Translations under genes and position numbers: made by a program | Shown here: positions 11,654-23,500 of the stretch, piece after piece | Numbering within the stretch: position 1 is the first letter of the stretch | Layout of the letters: each line of letters begins with the position of its first letter | Assembly (NCBI GenBank): GCA_013398955.1 | Contig: VWPU01012614.1 | Coordinates: 1 to 64,000, forward strand | DNA from: Callaeas wilsoni | Taxonomy: Eukaryota; Chordata; Aves; Passeriformes; Callaeidae | Direction of reading: 5' to 3' | DNA length: 64,000 nucleotides | The notes under the pieces: model-generated | What the model was told of the DNA's origin: nothing | Seen by the model: only the letters and a program-made list of their open reading frames with translations | The model's database searches: none

Positions 11654-14537
11654 AATAACAGGTATCCACACATGTCAACTTGGTATTTTTGAATACCAAG
11701 CAGTTCAGGTTAAGATTTAGCTTTTTTTTACATTCTCTATGAATTTTTAAAGAATTTTAAAGGGTATAAGTAATGTTAGGAAACTGATAGAATAAGGTTT
11801 CTTCCATAGCTTTGACTTGGCCTCACTCTAATTAGTAGATGACAATACAATTGTAATCCATATTGAATGACCTGACATTGTGTACAGAAGTGGTAATTTA
11901 TTCCTCTTCATATTTTCTTACTGTAAGACACATGAATATTAAGGTGCCAACTTAAATTTGATGCTTTGCTTGCAGGTTGAATCCAGACTTGATTTTTGCC
12001 AACTGTGTTCAGACAATACAGTAAAAATTGTCATTTTAAAAGCAAGTTTCTAGTCTAAATGAATGCAGACATCCTCCCAACTGCACAGAGAATGTAAACC
12101 AATGCAGTATTTTTGCTTTGAAGCTGCAGGTAGTTCCAAATACTCTGAATGAGATTAATCTTTTTAATCTCTTTGTAGCATCAAATTAATCAAATCACTG
12201 TCTTATGGCTGAGGTCTTTGAATCTTCCTCAGGGATATTTTTAGCATAGATATTGATATTTTGGCATAGATTTTCTCCGCGTTTTCTTGGGGAAATACTA
12301 AATCAGACTTTTCCCAGGTGCTTGCTAAACCTTGTGCTTTACTTTCTAAGTGATTTTTCCAGAGTGACACTGATGTGCTCTAAGAATTGTAGCTGCACTG
12401 CACCTTGTATGGGAACTTCTCAAGCCCAAAGCAAACACGAGAATTGTCATAATTTCACTTAAGATTTTGTTTATTTTCTGTATAAAGGCAGAAGGAGGAG
12501 GAATGTCTTTGATGAAGAATGATTTACAGATGCACCAAGACAAGCACCATAACCTTTTTCAAGGCTTTTCTGTTGTGTGCAGGACAGCATTTATGCAGAA
12601 TGTGTGAGGAGTCAGGTATGCATTGTGTCACTCTGAGCTCTAATTGATTCTGTTGAATTGTACATTGAGCCCTTCAACACAGGTTACTGAATGAAATTAG
12701 AACTCTTGAGAAGGAGAAGCTTGTAATTGAGATATTTTAAACTAATACTGTCAGACAGAAAGGGATAAACTGTGGTAGTGTAGAATCCTTAATTTGATAA
12801 CTTTTTAGGTCTTGTGTTAATCTTCTGTTTTGTGTTTCTGCGTAGTAAGAAACTTAATGAATAAAATGGAAAGAAGTGGAGTGAATCTCAGAATATTTAG
12901 AGCAGAAAAATCTAATCAACCCAGTAAGGGGGTCTTCACACTAGGTGTTTCTCCATGTCTCCTGAAGTCCCTTATGCAGTTCAGCCCCACAACCTTTGTG
13001 ATACCTCTTAAGCATCCTTTCAATACAGTTTTCTGAGTGTAGTTTAACACTAGAGCTTGGAGCTGAAGTCTTCCTTCTATGCATGGCTAATGACTAGCAG
13101 GTACAGGCAGGAGGTGGTGCTGTTGGAAGGAATTGTTTCCTGACCCCTAATCCTTAAGGACCCAAGGATTTAGATGGACAAGCACTCCTGGCTGTTGCTT
13201 GGAAGAGTTCCCACAGTGGGCTTGTTCTCTAACACCGGCCTTCTGTTACCGCTGCAGAGCTGGGCTCTGAAGAGCTGCCACATGTGCATGGTGTGCAACT
13301 GACTCTCTCTTGTTCCACGCTTGTTGAGCAATTACTTTCCCACTTGTTGGGCACTCCATTATTTCCTTCAGTTACTGCTTCTGTGTGAAGTGGAGCCATA
13401 AAGGAAATGGCTTAATGGATGTACATTAGAGGGCAATAAATTGCAGTTTGATTTGGTGGACAGGCAGTACCAGATGCTCCATAGAAGCTAAAGTTCCTCT
13501 TAAGTCAGCCACTGAGGCTTTATATTGAGTTTTTTTGATGGTGATGTTTTTGTTTGATGGTCAAGAGCAGTGAAAAGGAATTGTGCCCATTTGCATTATA
13601 GTCAAAACTCTCTGGAAGTAGGAGTATACATGAAATTGCTTGATTCTGCTAGTAGTTTACTAAGTATATAGCTCTTCTGTTCTGTCACCTTCTTTTACCT
13701 GTCTTCTCTCCTGACTCAATAGCTGCCATCTAACCTTAAAAATACTGTCACAAAGGTGATTTACTTCAAAGAAGCAATAACTTGTGTCAGAAAGTGCAGG
13801 TGCATATTTATGTAGTTGCATAATACGTAATAGGACTGCCAAGAAGTGTTGATCTTGTGTTCTTGTTGATACACAAGAAGCATACTGAGGTATTCCTCAT
13901 CTCAAAGAGTCTGTAGCTTAAGAGGGTAGCAACAGAGAGAAATCATTAAGTATACAAAGTTGTTAAACACTTGAGGGTTTTTCTTAATGATTATCTCAAT
14001 TTGTCCTTCAAACAGTCTGTTGTTGGCTGATTCCTAATATGGTTTATACCAAATGCGAGTTTGAAGGAGAAGTTTGAAAGAAGATACAATTGGGCAAGAT
14101 GTCCTTTTCTTCAGGAGTAGTGTAGGGATCTGTGATAAAGTGCTGCTTCTCTCAATGATTAGTGTGGAATAAAAAAGCCAGGAAGAAAAGAGGTAGAATG
14201 GCAGGGATTAAAAGGTAAGTGTAAAAGTAGCAGACTAATGGAGAACATTGTTATTAAAAGAGCAGATTGATTGGTTAGGGAATGTTAATAGTGAGGGATG
14301 TGTACTTGGTGGCTTGCCTATTTGAGGTGAACTTGCAAGAGCTTTTTCTTTTTAAGGTAACTATCTAGCTTTTTAGCTGTCTGAATGTTGCAGAATAGAC
14401 TATTGCTGAAGAGTTATTTTTTTGTTTGTGCTTGGTTTTGGAGGGTTTTCTTTGCAATCAGAAAAAAAAATTAATCTTCCAATGTGTTATGGACATCCTC
14501 ATTTTAAGTTTTTAAAAACATGTTGGATGGACAGTCA

Positions 14538-14682
14538 AGATGATATTAGCTCAGCTGGTTAGAGCACGGTGCTGGTAACACCAAGGCTGTGAGCTCAGTC
14601 CTCATGCAGGCCATTCACTCAAGAGGTGGACTTGATGATTCTTGTGGGTCCCTTTCAACTCAGAATATTCTGTGATCTGTTC
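14538..14682 (+). mobile_element. tRNA-Ile-like SINE with CR1-like 3' tail (TguSINE1-type)
   Basis: The head resembles tRNA-Ile. It has a perfect Pol III box A (TAGCTCAGCTGG, 14,547-14,558), then an anticodon-arm region with GGTGCTGGTAACACC, and a decayed box B at about 14,592-14,602 with four mismatches to GGTTCRANNCC. After a short linker the 3' part (about 14,622-14,682) matches a CR1 3' end: GGACTTGATGATTC, GGGTCCCTTTCAACTC and a terminal octamer-like ATTCTGTG. This head-plus-CR1-tail plan is that of SINEs mobilised by CR1, known from zebra finch as TguSINE1. The anticodon loop reads CTGGTAA where Ile-type loops have CTAATAA or CTGATAA, so this is not a working tRNA gene. It lies in intron 3 in sense orientation. 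Confidence 0.85.
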
Positions 14683-17390
14683 TCTTACTTTCATAATTTG
14701 TCTTTAGAAAATGATACAAGACAGCATGTCTTGGAAATATGTCCAGGAAAGATATAAAACTGATGCATACAGTCCTAGGAAAACTCTGGTCATCTTTTAG
14801 ATGCCATGATTTTAACTTACTTTTCAGCACTTTTCAAAGCTACAAAAAAAATACAAAAGTCTGCAATGCAGTGACTTGAAGGTAGGATTTGAGGTTTTGT
14901 GATATGATAGATTCTGAGGTGAGAGATGAAAGTGTCATGGATGAGTTTTTGTTGGTATCAACAGATACTTTCTCACAACTTTGTGAGTGAATGGAAATCT
15001 GTGGGTTTGTTAAAAGAATGAGGAAGGCTAATCATGAATTAAATGTATGTAAATATTTTAGGGACATGAATGAGTATATGTCATCACAAAATTATAGGAG
15101 CTAAAAAACCGCATCTTGAGAAGGAACATTTATCAAGTGGTCACTGTAGAAAATGGATAGATCTACACTGGTATTGTGTGATGTGTTGTATCCATGTGGC
15201 TTGGAAATGTTACTGGAAGTGTTAAAGCAACCTGCTCTTGCTTTGAGCTTCTAATTGGTAGATATTTCTTCTTTAGTTGAAGGGCATGGATAGACATAGA
15301 ATCCTCACCTGTTGAACTTCTGAAGTTAACATGTCTGTGCTTTTTGCATGCTGCAGTTGTGAAGTTAAAAGTTGTCAGTTCAAACCACTGTTCTATTCAA
15401 CATGTTGTGAAAGAAAAAGCAGGTGTATAGTTTTGTGAGAGTTGAGGAATAGGTGAGACATTATGACAAAAACACCCCAGTGTGAGATGAGTAGAAATGA
15501 AAAAGTAAAATATGTTAATAAGAATTTGCACATACGTGCCCTAGAACTAAAGTTTGGGGTGATACTGACTTTAGCTATCTTGTTAAAATGAACAGATTAA
15601 TAAACCGCTTATTCTAATGTATTTTGCACTGTAATTGCAGTTACACAATTACAGTACTCAAGGGGTGTACTTCATTAATGCTTTTTAGCTGAATATGTTA
15701 AATTCTCCACTGATGGTGGTTCTTTGATTATTTGAGCCTCTATCTATACCCTAATACAAGCACTTACGAAGTTCTGCTTTCCGGTTCTGGCCTTGTAGCA
15801 GTAAGCTGAAACTTATTCCTAGGCATATTGAAGTAGTAAGTTAGTCTTTCAGAAAGTGTAACCTGGTGCAGGAGCCTGAGTGCTTGCATGACTCCAAATA
15901 ATTCTCAAAGCTTGTGCTACTTAAATGAGATGAGATGAGATATTTCAAAACAGTGCTCTTCTCTTTTAATCATGTTTAGCTTGATTCTGGGAGAATTTTG
16001 TTCAGATATGTCTTTGTGCCCTGTTACTTTTCATGAAATTATAATTTTTCTTGATACAAAGTCTGCAAAGTGAATTAGATTCCACATACAGTTTGATTGA
16101 CTGCCTAAATAATTCAAGGGTCAAGTTGTAAATATGAGAATTGTTGAAATAAATAAAGATGTGGTTATTACCTTGACCATGGCATACTGAAAGAGAATGG
16201 TCTGTTGGGCCTGGCTGTAGCCTATGGGAAGAGCTTTGTTGCAGAAATAAAATGAGTGGCAAGGGTAAAATATGGTTGCTTATGTAAGCATATTTAGTAA
16301 CTGCACTTAGCAGCTTGGATGTTCTTCAGAGTGGGATTAGACAGTTTATAGTGGCCTGTAATAGCTCTGTAATAATGAAAATGACTGTCATGATAGCATC
16401 CAGGAGCCATCATTAGCTGGTTTTCACTTCAGTCATGTTTTTCATTCAGAAACACCATGTTTTTCTTTACATACTCAGCTCTTACTGAAAAAAACAAATG
16501 TTTTGACTATCTGAAATGCAAATACATTCAGTCAGATTTAAAATCTAACAAGCACTGTCAGATTTTACTTCTGTGCTTCCCTCTATTAAATACATTCTGC
16601 CTCAGCATGAGGTTAGCACTTCAGATGTGATCAGGCTGGTACAGGGAGTAGGAGAGCACAGTTCTGGGAATGTTTACTTTGGTGGCATTGTTGATGATGA
16701 ACACAAAGGTATAGGAAATATATGTGCTCAAATATCTACCAGTCTGTTGAAACATGGTCAACAGGAAGAGACTTTTTCAGTTGAAACAGAAGTACTAATT
16801 TAGATATGGCAAAGAGATAGGTTCTAAACAACAAAATTTTCTGAAAGCATGTAACTTCTTTGTGTTATAGAAGAGTCTGAATACTTTCATCATGAAGGCT
16901 TCTGTTTCTTAATGAAAGGGAGGAATAAGGAAAGAAACATCCATGTTTTCCAAATAAAAAAGTAACACTTTCTTGGGGAAAAGGCTTTGCCAGGAGTGCT
17001 GGAAACATAGGAGAGGAAGAAATAAAAATATTCAGACATTGTAGAAAGCAATAGGACTCTAATAGTAGCTGAATTGTAGTTCAAGAGTTGGAAAAAATAA
17101 AGAAATTTCAGAGAAAATAAATTGCTGAAGAAATGTATTGTTAAATAATGAGGAGGAGGAAGACCATCATAATCATCCTGGAATGCTTAACTTAATGCTT
17201 GTTTGGTAACTGACTGTTGACTGCCAGTTTGGTAACTGACAATGTTTAAGCATTGTGTCAGAGACAACATCAGGTTAAATTTTGCAAACAGTTTCTCCCT
17301 TCACTTTTATTAACAATCCATTAAAAATCTGAAAGGGCAGTTCATTCTCGTTCAGCTGCCTTTAAACTGTAGGTTTTTTTCTTCTTGCAG
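14683..17390 (+). other. Intronic stretch with nothing recognised
   Basis: Plain AT-rich intron. It holds a short direct repeat (14 bases, GTTTGGTAACTGAC, at 17,201-17,214 and 17,227-17,240) and a small GAGAT tandem at about 15,925. A 76-codon open frame at 16,573-16,803 is not recognisable and lacks support. Confidence 0.5.
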
Positions 17391-17503
17391 TTTCTTAGTG
17401 CTATAGAGTTTCGCAGCCCGCGCCGGTCCTTGTTCCACGTGCACAAGGCCCATGTGCTGCAGCGGAAGGTCACACGCTCCCTTTCACTCTGCAGGAACAG
17501 CAG
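17391..17503 (+). other. Possible alternative exon in a GC-rich patch
   Basis: A pyrimidine tract (TTTTTTTCTTCTTGCAG, ending 17,390) is followed by a segment that is strikingly richer in G+C and CpG than its surroundings (for example GCCCGCGCCGG near 17,417) and holds an E-box CACGTG near 17,438. One frame is open from 17,391 through 17,504, then TGA at 17,505. A moderate donor, CAG|GTGATG, falls at 17,503/17,504, and AATAAA follows at about 17,571, so either an internal or a terminal exon is conceivable. Joined to the GBF1 exon at 6837-6903, the phase would give Val-Ser-stop, so such a transcript would end the protein after about 56 residues. I do not recognise the peptide. It may equally be a regulatory patch. 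Confidence 0.25.
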
Positions 17504-17507
17504 GTGA

Positions 17508-20500
17508 TGGTACCAGCTGTTCACATCCTTGTATTAGATGCCTGAATTTGAGCAGCTGTATGAGGCTGCTAATAAACTCTTACATGTAATGCAGTTCATA
17601 TCTTGCGCACATTTCATTTGATCGTACTCAGGCCTGGCCAGTATTTTTTTTAACATCTTTCAATTCCACCTATAAGGTGCTCCTTTTCTTCCTTGTGCTT
17701 GTCTCCACTCCTCTTGTACGATGTGTTAGTCAGATGTTTGAAAAGTGTTCCAGTGTTGCAGGTTTGAAAAGGAAAAGGTACCAGAAAACATGCAAACTGT
17801 ACAGGGTTTAAGGAAGCAGGGACAGTCTTTCTACCAAAAACATTTTAAAATTTTAAAGATTTAATGCTGTAATGTAAATAATCTAGACTGTTCTAAAGGA
17901 TATACTTGTCCTTGAACAGCACTACTTTTGGGTATAAACCTAGGGGTGTGATTTGTTTGTTTGAGAAGAATGGGTCAAAAGTACTTTTGTTCTGAAGAAT
18001 CTGCCTGCATCGAGCTAGTTGAAGAGGTCTTTTTATGTGAATCTGCTATTAAAAGAAGGCTGCAGGAGCTTTTAATTCCCCCTTGAGTAGTAAAATTGGC
18101 CTGGCAGTGAGTTTTGATATAGCCACAGCTGATTTCATCTTGTGCTTTTTATTTAAAAAAGCTTGTTTGTGACCTGTTAGGACCCTCTGTTACGCCAGTT
18201 AAATAAAGGGTGGAAAAGTTGAAACTGCTTGTCTGTGCTTTTCAGAAAAGGAGTGGAGGGAGCCAAAGGAAAGATATTTACCATTTTAAACCCTTTCAGC
18301 TCCTTTGTTCACTTCTTTCTCTTGCATCAATGGTTTGGCCTCCCACTGCCCTCTCTGGAAGAGTCCTGGTACCTAGAACTGAGAAATACCTTGGTTTCAC
18401 TGACTGGCCACCAATGTGATGACAATGTCTTCTTACTAGTGAGGTTCTGAGAGGTGACTTTGGTTTTTTGTGGTGATTTTTAAAGTAGATTTTTTAGTGG
18501 ATTTCTTTTCCCTTTGTATTTTTGTGAAGTTGGGTTTGTGGTGTTGGGGTGGCTTTTTTAGTTTTTTTTTTTGGGGGGGGGGGGTTGGTCAGTTGTATTT
18601 TTTGGGATGGGGTGGATTGGTTTGTTTTTGTTCCATTGCTGTAATTTCAAGAAATGCACTTTGGAATGAAAGTAATATTAATGTAGGAGCTGTGAAGATC
18701 ATCTTTTAGCAATGTGAAGGTGGGAAGGGAGTTTATTTGTTCCTTTGCTCAAAGGATCTCAGGGACAAATTCAGCAGGAGCAAAGATAATTATCAGAAGT
18801 TCGGTGTTAAGTGTTTTATAAAATTATGAAAACAAGAGAACCTAACTGTGTAGTTAGGGTTGGAAGAAGATAGCATGGGATCAGAAGTATATGGTAGAAT
18901 ATAGGAAGAATATAACTGCTAATATAATGAAGTGACTTAGCTCATATAATTCATTAGACCTTGTTCTTATTGCTCCAGAACTCAAGTAATTTTAGCTGGT
19001 CAGCATTCTTAAATCAAACTATCCACAATCTAGAACTCATAGTATGTTACTTTTCTCTAGCAAAGATGGCACAGGTTTTTTTTTTCTGGATGAGGAATTG
19101 GCTCTCCCATGGCAGATGAGAGCAGTAAGCTCCTTGTTAAGCATTGAGAATTTTTAAGAGAATCTTACAATTTCTTGCTAGACATCCACTATTAATTGGT
19201 TGAAACAGCCAGTTATTTTTAACTTCATGTTTCACATTTTAATTTTTTTTAACTGTTCAGGTGTCTGTGCAAGCCATAAAGAAAGCAGTTGAAGTAAATA
19301 GCTGTATCAAATGAAGTACCTCTTGTCCCTGCTTCCAAAATAAACTGGGAATAATGCTTTACACATTTTGTCTCCTTTAACTCTACAGGCAAGCAAGAGA
19401 GGAAGCATGGATTAACATCTAGTGATTTCTAGGAGCTCAGATTCCTCTGTGCTTGGTCTGACTGACAGGGACATGTGGCTCAAGTGCATCTGGAAATATA
19501 TCACTGGCAAAATTTGGTCGGGTAAATATAGCAGGAATGGTTTGTCAGGGCAGGAGGCAGATTGTTCTGGGAAAGGAAGTGCTGTCTGTCTGTTGTCTAG
19601 ATAAAAATTTCCTATATTTCTGAGACATACCTGTATCTTTCAGTGTAACTAAGGTAACAGCAGGCTCTGACATACTTGCTGTGTTCTGCTGTCATATGTT
19701 CTTATGGTGGAAGTGCTATCAGAAATGGTAAAATTGGTAGGAACAGCTGTAGAGAACTGATACCAATATTTTCTATGGTGTTTAAATAGTAGTGGCACAA
19801 ACTTTGTTCTAGTTTAAGCTCTCTTTGAAAAGAGGCAGGGACATAAAATGTGAAAAGTAACCCCCAGAGTTTCAGGACTTATTTATACTGAAGAAACCTG
19901 ACTTCTGCTTAGGTGCAAAATTGTTTCTAGGCCACATGGTAGGCAAGCAAGCAACGAAAAAACCCCCAGCAACCCCTTCTTTGAAAACTGAGAGCCCATA
20001 TTCTAAAATGCCTGTCTTTATTGATACGTAGGTAATGAGCAGGTATAGAAAAAGCCAGTCACAAGGCTTTTCTCCAGCAAAAGCTGATTGGCAAAGCCAT
20101 AAAGCTTCAAGTATTGTGATATTGGTTAAAGTCTCAACACAAATCATACTGTTGGAGAGAAACTTGAACCAACTGTGTTAGAGGGTGGTCTACAGAAGTC
20201 TATGCAGGCATATCAGTATAGACTATATTTTACACAGAAAACCATTATCATGGGCAATGGCAATTAAAATTGTAACAGATGCAGGCAGTATCAAATGTAA
20301 CGGTAAATTACAGATTTTTTGAAGTTCATCGAGGGAAGCTGGAGATGGCTGCAGATTGGAGTCTGTACCATTTGCAGCATTTTCCTAGTGCAGTGGGCTA
20401 TTTTTTTCATTGGCTTGCTCAAGAACTTACTGAAGACAGAAATCCTGACAATTTTGTGCACAGTAGCTGTCTGTCGTTGGTTCCTGATTCTGTTGCCTTC

Positions 20501-23500
20501 CCTGAGAGGTTATGCACTGCTCCCCACCGCAGTGAGCTCAGCCTGGTGCCCTGTGATGTGGCTGTGTCTGGGGTGGGGTGAGCAGCCAACAGGTGCACAG
20601 CATACCACGCAAATGTGGAGGCAGGGAATTTGTGTCCAAGGGCATTGGGGGTAAATAACTGTAGTTGTAAAAAGTGTTACATGAATGCTAACATTTTCAC
20701 TGAGCAATAAGTCTGTTCTGAAAACTATCTCACAAACTTACATATAATAAGCTTCAATTTCTATCCTCAGAAGTGTGAAGAGCTTAACTGATGTTGATTT
20801 TCTTTGGCGTTTAGGAAAAAATGAATAGTTTACTGGAGGATGCAACTTATTCAGACTAGAGGTTGTCCAAAAACTTTCTATAGTTACAAGCAGTAGGATA
20901 AGAGATGGGATTCTGTGTTTTTTGAGTAAAACCTGCTTGATTAAGTTAACTATTTTGTCAGTGTACGGTGTTCTTCAAAAATATTTGTAAGCCTCCAGGA
21001 TTAGTTCCTTATTTCTTCTGATTGCACCAGGTCCAAATACTGTGTGTCATGACGTAGGCAGGGATAAAGCCTTCCCATTTCTCATTCATACTGCCAACTC
21101 AAGACTTGTTACCATTTACTAGTTGTGTTACATAGCATGCCTGGCTTGCCTAGGCCTTTTGCAATGTAAACTTCAGCAGCAGGACCAGTTCAGTAAGAAA
21201 AAAAAAATCATCAGTGTTTAACTTATTGTTGCCCTATTGTCTGCGTGCATGCCTCTTATTCCAGGTGTTCCAGCTTCCAGCAACTGAGATTTGAAGTTGG
21301 CTCTCTAGAAGTCTCTGTTTCTCTTCAGTGCTGTTCTTCAATGCCCTTTTAATCTAGTTCTTTATCTCATTTTATTTTTCCTTTGCCAATCTCACTCTGG
21401 AATAAAAGTGAAAGGGCTAAACTTCATGTTTCAGGTGAAATTTCACATCAAAAGACACCTGTGTTCTGTGATCATCGGGTACCAGTACACTGTTGTTTGC
21501 TTTACTGCATCAGCTGTCAATATGTATGACAACAAAAGACTTTTTAATCGGATATCTAGCAGCAGAAATCAAATCAAGCATAACTTATGTTCGGAATATA
21601 TTATCTATTGTTCCTTCCCCTGACATTTACATCTTGTTTTAAAATGGCAGAATTCTTCTCTGAACCAAAGGCAAGAAGCTGAAATTGTCTACAGTGCATT
21701 AAAAGTGTATTAAAAGAATCAGACTGTGGTATTAAAAAGAACTGCAGTTACTTAAATTTGAAAGAAATCTAGAAGGACCAAAGCACAAGGTGATTATTTG
21801 TAAAGGGCTTTGAAATTGTAAAGTATTAGGTGCAAGAAATATGGAGTAGTATTGGGAGGTATATGAAAGAAAGTTTTGGACCTGCTGTTTTGAGGAAAGT
21901 GACTAGAATACCTAAAACTCTTCCACTGGAGCTTTTTCTGCAGGGGTTTCTTCTGGGACCACTGTTCCATGATAAGAATGGCTTTGCATCTGCATGATGA
22001 TTTATTCAGGATGGCTGTAGAATTACTTTTAACTGTGATCTTGCTGTGTTGCTAGGTGTTTTCATGTAAATAGGAAGCATTTAATCCTTGTAAGTATAAC
22101 TATTCTGCATTCTACAGTTCATTTACAACTGTCTAGGTAATACTAAAGCATGTGGTATTTAAGCTTTTTTTGTGATAGTAAATGCTGAGTTGCTAACCTG
22201 TTTTCATAATCTCAGCTGTTTAATTGTATGAAGAAGATAGTTGTTTCATTGACGCCTTTAACTGTTTTACTCATGTAACTACTAGTTCCAGGACAAGAAT
22301 GCACATCATTAGATGATGAAAGGAGTAAACAGGAAGATGGAGATATATAGAATCTGAGTAGGAGCATAGTTACTTTGTTCTTGATGTCCCCAAGAACACT
22401 TTCTAGGTGGTAAGTTTGTGGGAAGGGAGTTGATAATTTCTTTCATGTGATACATTAGTGTCTGGTATGTTCTGAGCTGAAATTTCACTTCATGAAAATC
22501 ACCTGAAGTATTGGCTTAACTTAGTCTTCCAGTCTGAGCCCACGACCTTATTAGCTACAACACGCTGTTGTAAAATACTTATGCTGCAACCTTATTTTTG
22601 GTTCTAAGAGAAGAATCATTTAATGCTTAGAAATAGCAAAAGCAGTGAAAACAAGGCAGAGCTTGGGACGAGCATACAGACCTTTCATGTGTACCTCATG
22701 CATGCATAGCTGAAGCTTGGTATGTGAAGAAACTGCCTGAGTTTCTTGTAGGGCACAAACAACACAGAAGCTGTTTTGCAAAAACAGCATGCTTTTCCAG
22801 AAATTTTCTAGCTTTGTCTTCCATGACTCCTGTTCCCTTTTTCTCTTTTGCTGTTACTTTCTGTTCATGTCTTTTTTTTTTTTTGGCAGTCTGTTCCCAT
22901 GTAAGCCCTTTCTGTGTCAAACTCACAGCTAACGTAAGTTTTCAATAGGAAATCCTCTGTATTTGTCTGACACAGTTCTTCTCACTTCCCATTCTTTATG
23001 TTCCTTTGCGCAGTCAGCACTGAGTTTTTGTTGGGCTTAATATAAAGGGACTTAGGCAGGTGCTTCTGCATTTGAATTTATGAGACTTCCAGACATGAGT
23101 GTCATATGTGCTTTTTTTTCCTCCCCTGTCTTCTGTAATGCTGTGTAGTCTGTAATAGGTTGAGTTGTAACATTCATTAAACCATTCCTCACATTCCCTG
23201 CTTTGAAAGCTTATCAGGACTGCTTTGATTTAGTTATCTGGAACAAAAAAAGCCATTTGTGAAGGTTGGAATGGAGCTCTGGAGCAATAATATATCAGAG
23301 ATCAGATTCAGGTCCCAGTTGTATTATTCCTAGGGATTTATTTGCCTGTGTACACACAGGCAAAGAGTGGTGTGTATGGAAGCCTTGCAAGAATGCAAAT
23401 TGGACACATTTTGTTGGGACCTGTAGGGGATTTTCACTGGTTCATAATTTTTCAAAGGTTTGTTATACATCAGGCAGCCACTGCCTTCTCTTTAAACCTT

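Larger units (their letters stand above)
6910..14537 (+). other. Intronic stretch without a recognised gene or transposon
   Basis: This is AT-rich intron sequence. It contains TG/TA-rich low-complexity DNA at about 7,082-7,155, a polypyrimidine tract at 8,959-9,000 with a second at about 9,072-9,110, and an A12/T11 inverted repeat at 11,628-11,653. I see no coding exon or named repeat. The short open frames here are not recognisable. Confidence 0.6.

Noticed and set aside
14547..14602. Functional tRNA gene
   Set aside because: Box B is degraded, the anticodon loop does not fit the Ile body, and the segment continues directly into a CR1-like tail, so it is the head of a SINE.
15925..15942. 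GAGAT-type tandem repeat
   Set aside because: About three units only; too short to be meaningful.
16573..16803. 76-codon + strand open frame
   Set aside because: No known motif and no splice or promoter support; sits in plain intron.
20279..20654. Two overlapping + strand open frames of 100 and 111 codons
   Set aside because: Two frames open over the same DNA argue for chance. Apparent hydrophobic stretches come from T-rich DNA. No transposon or gene family is recognised.
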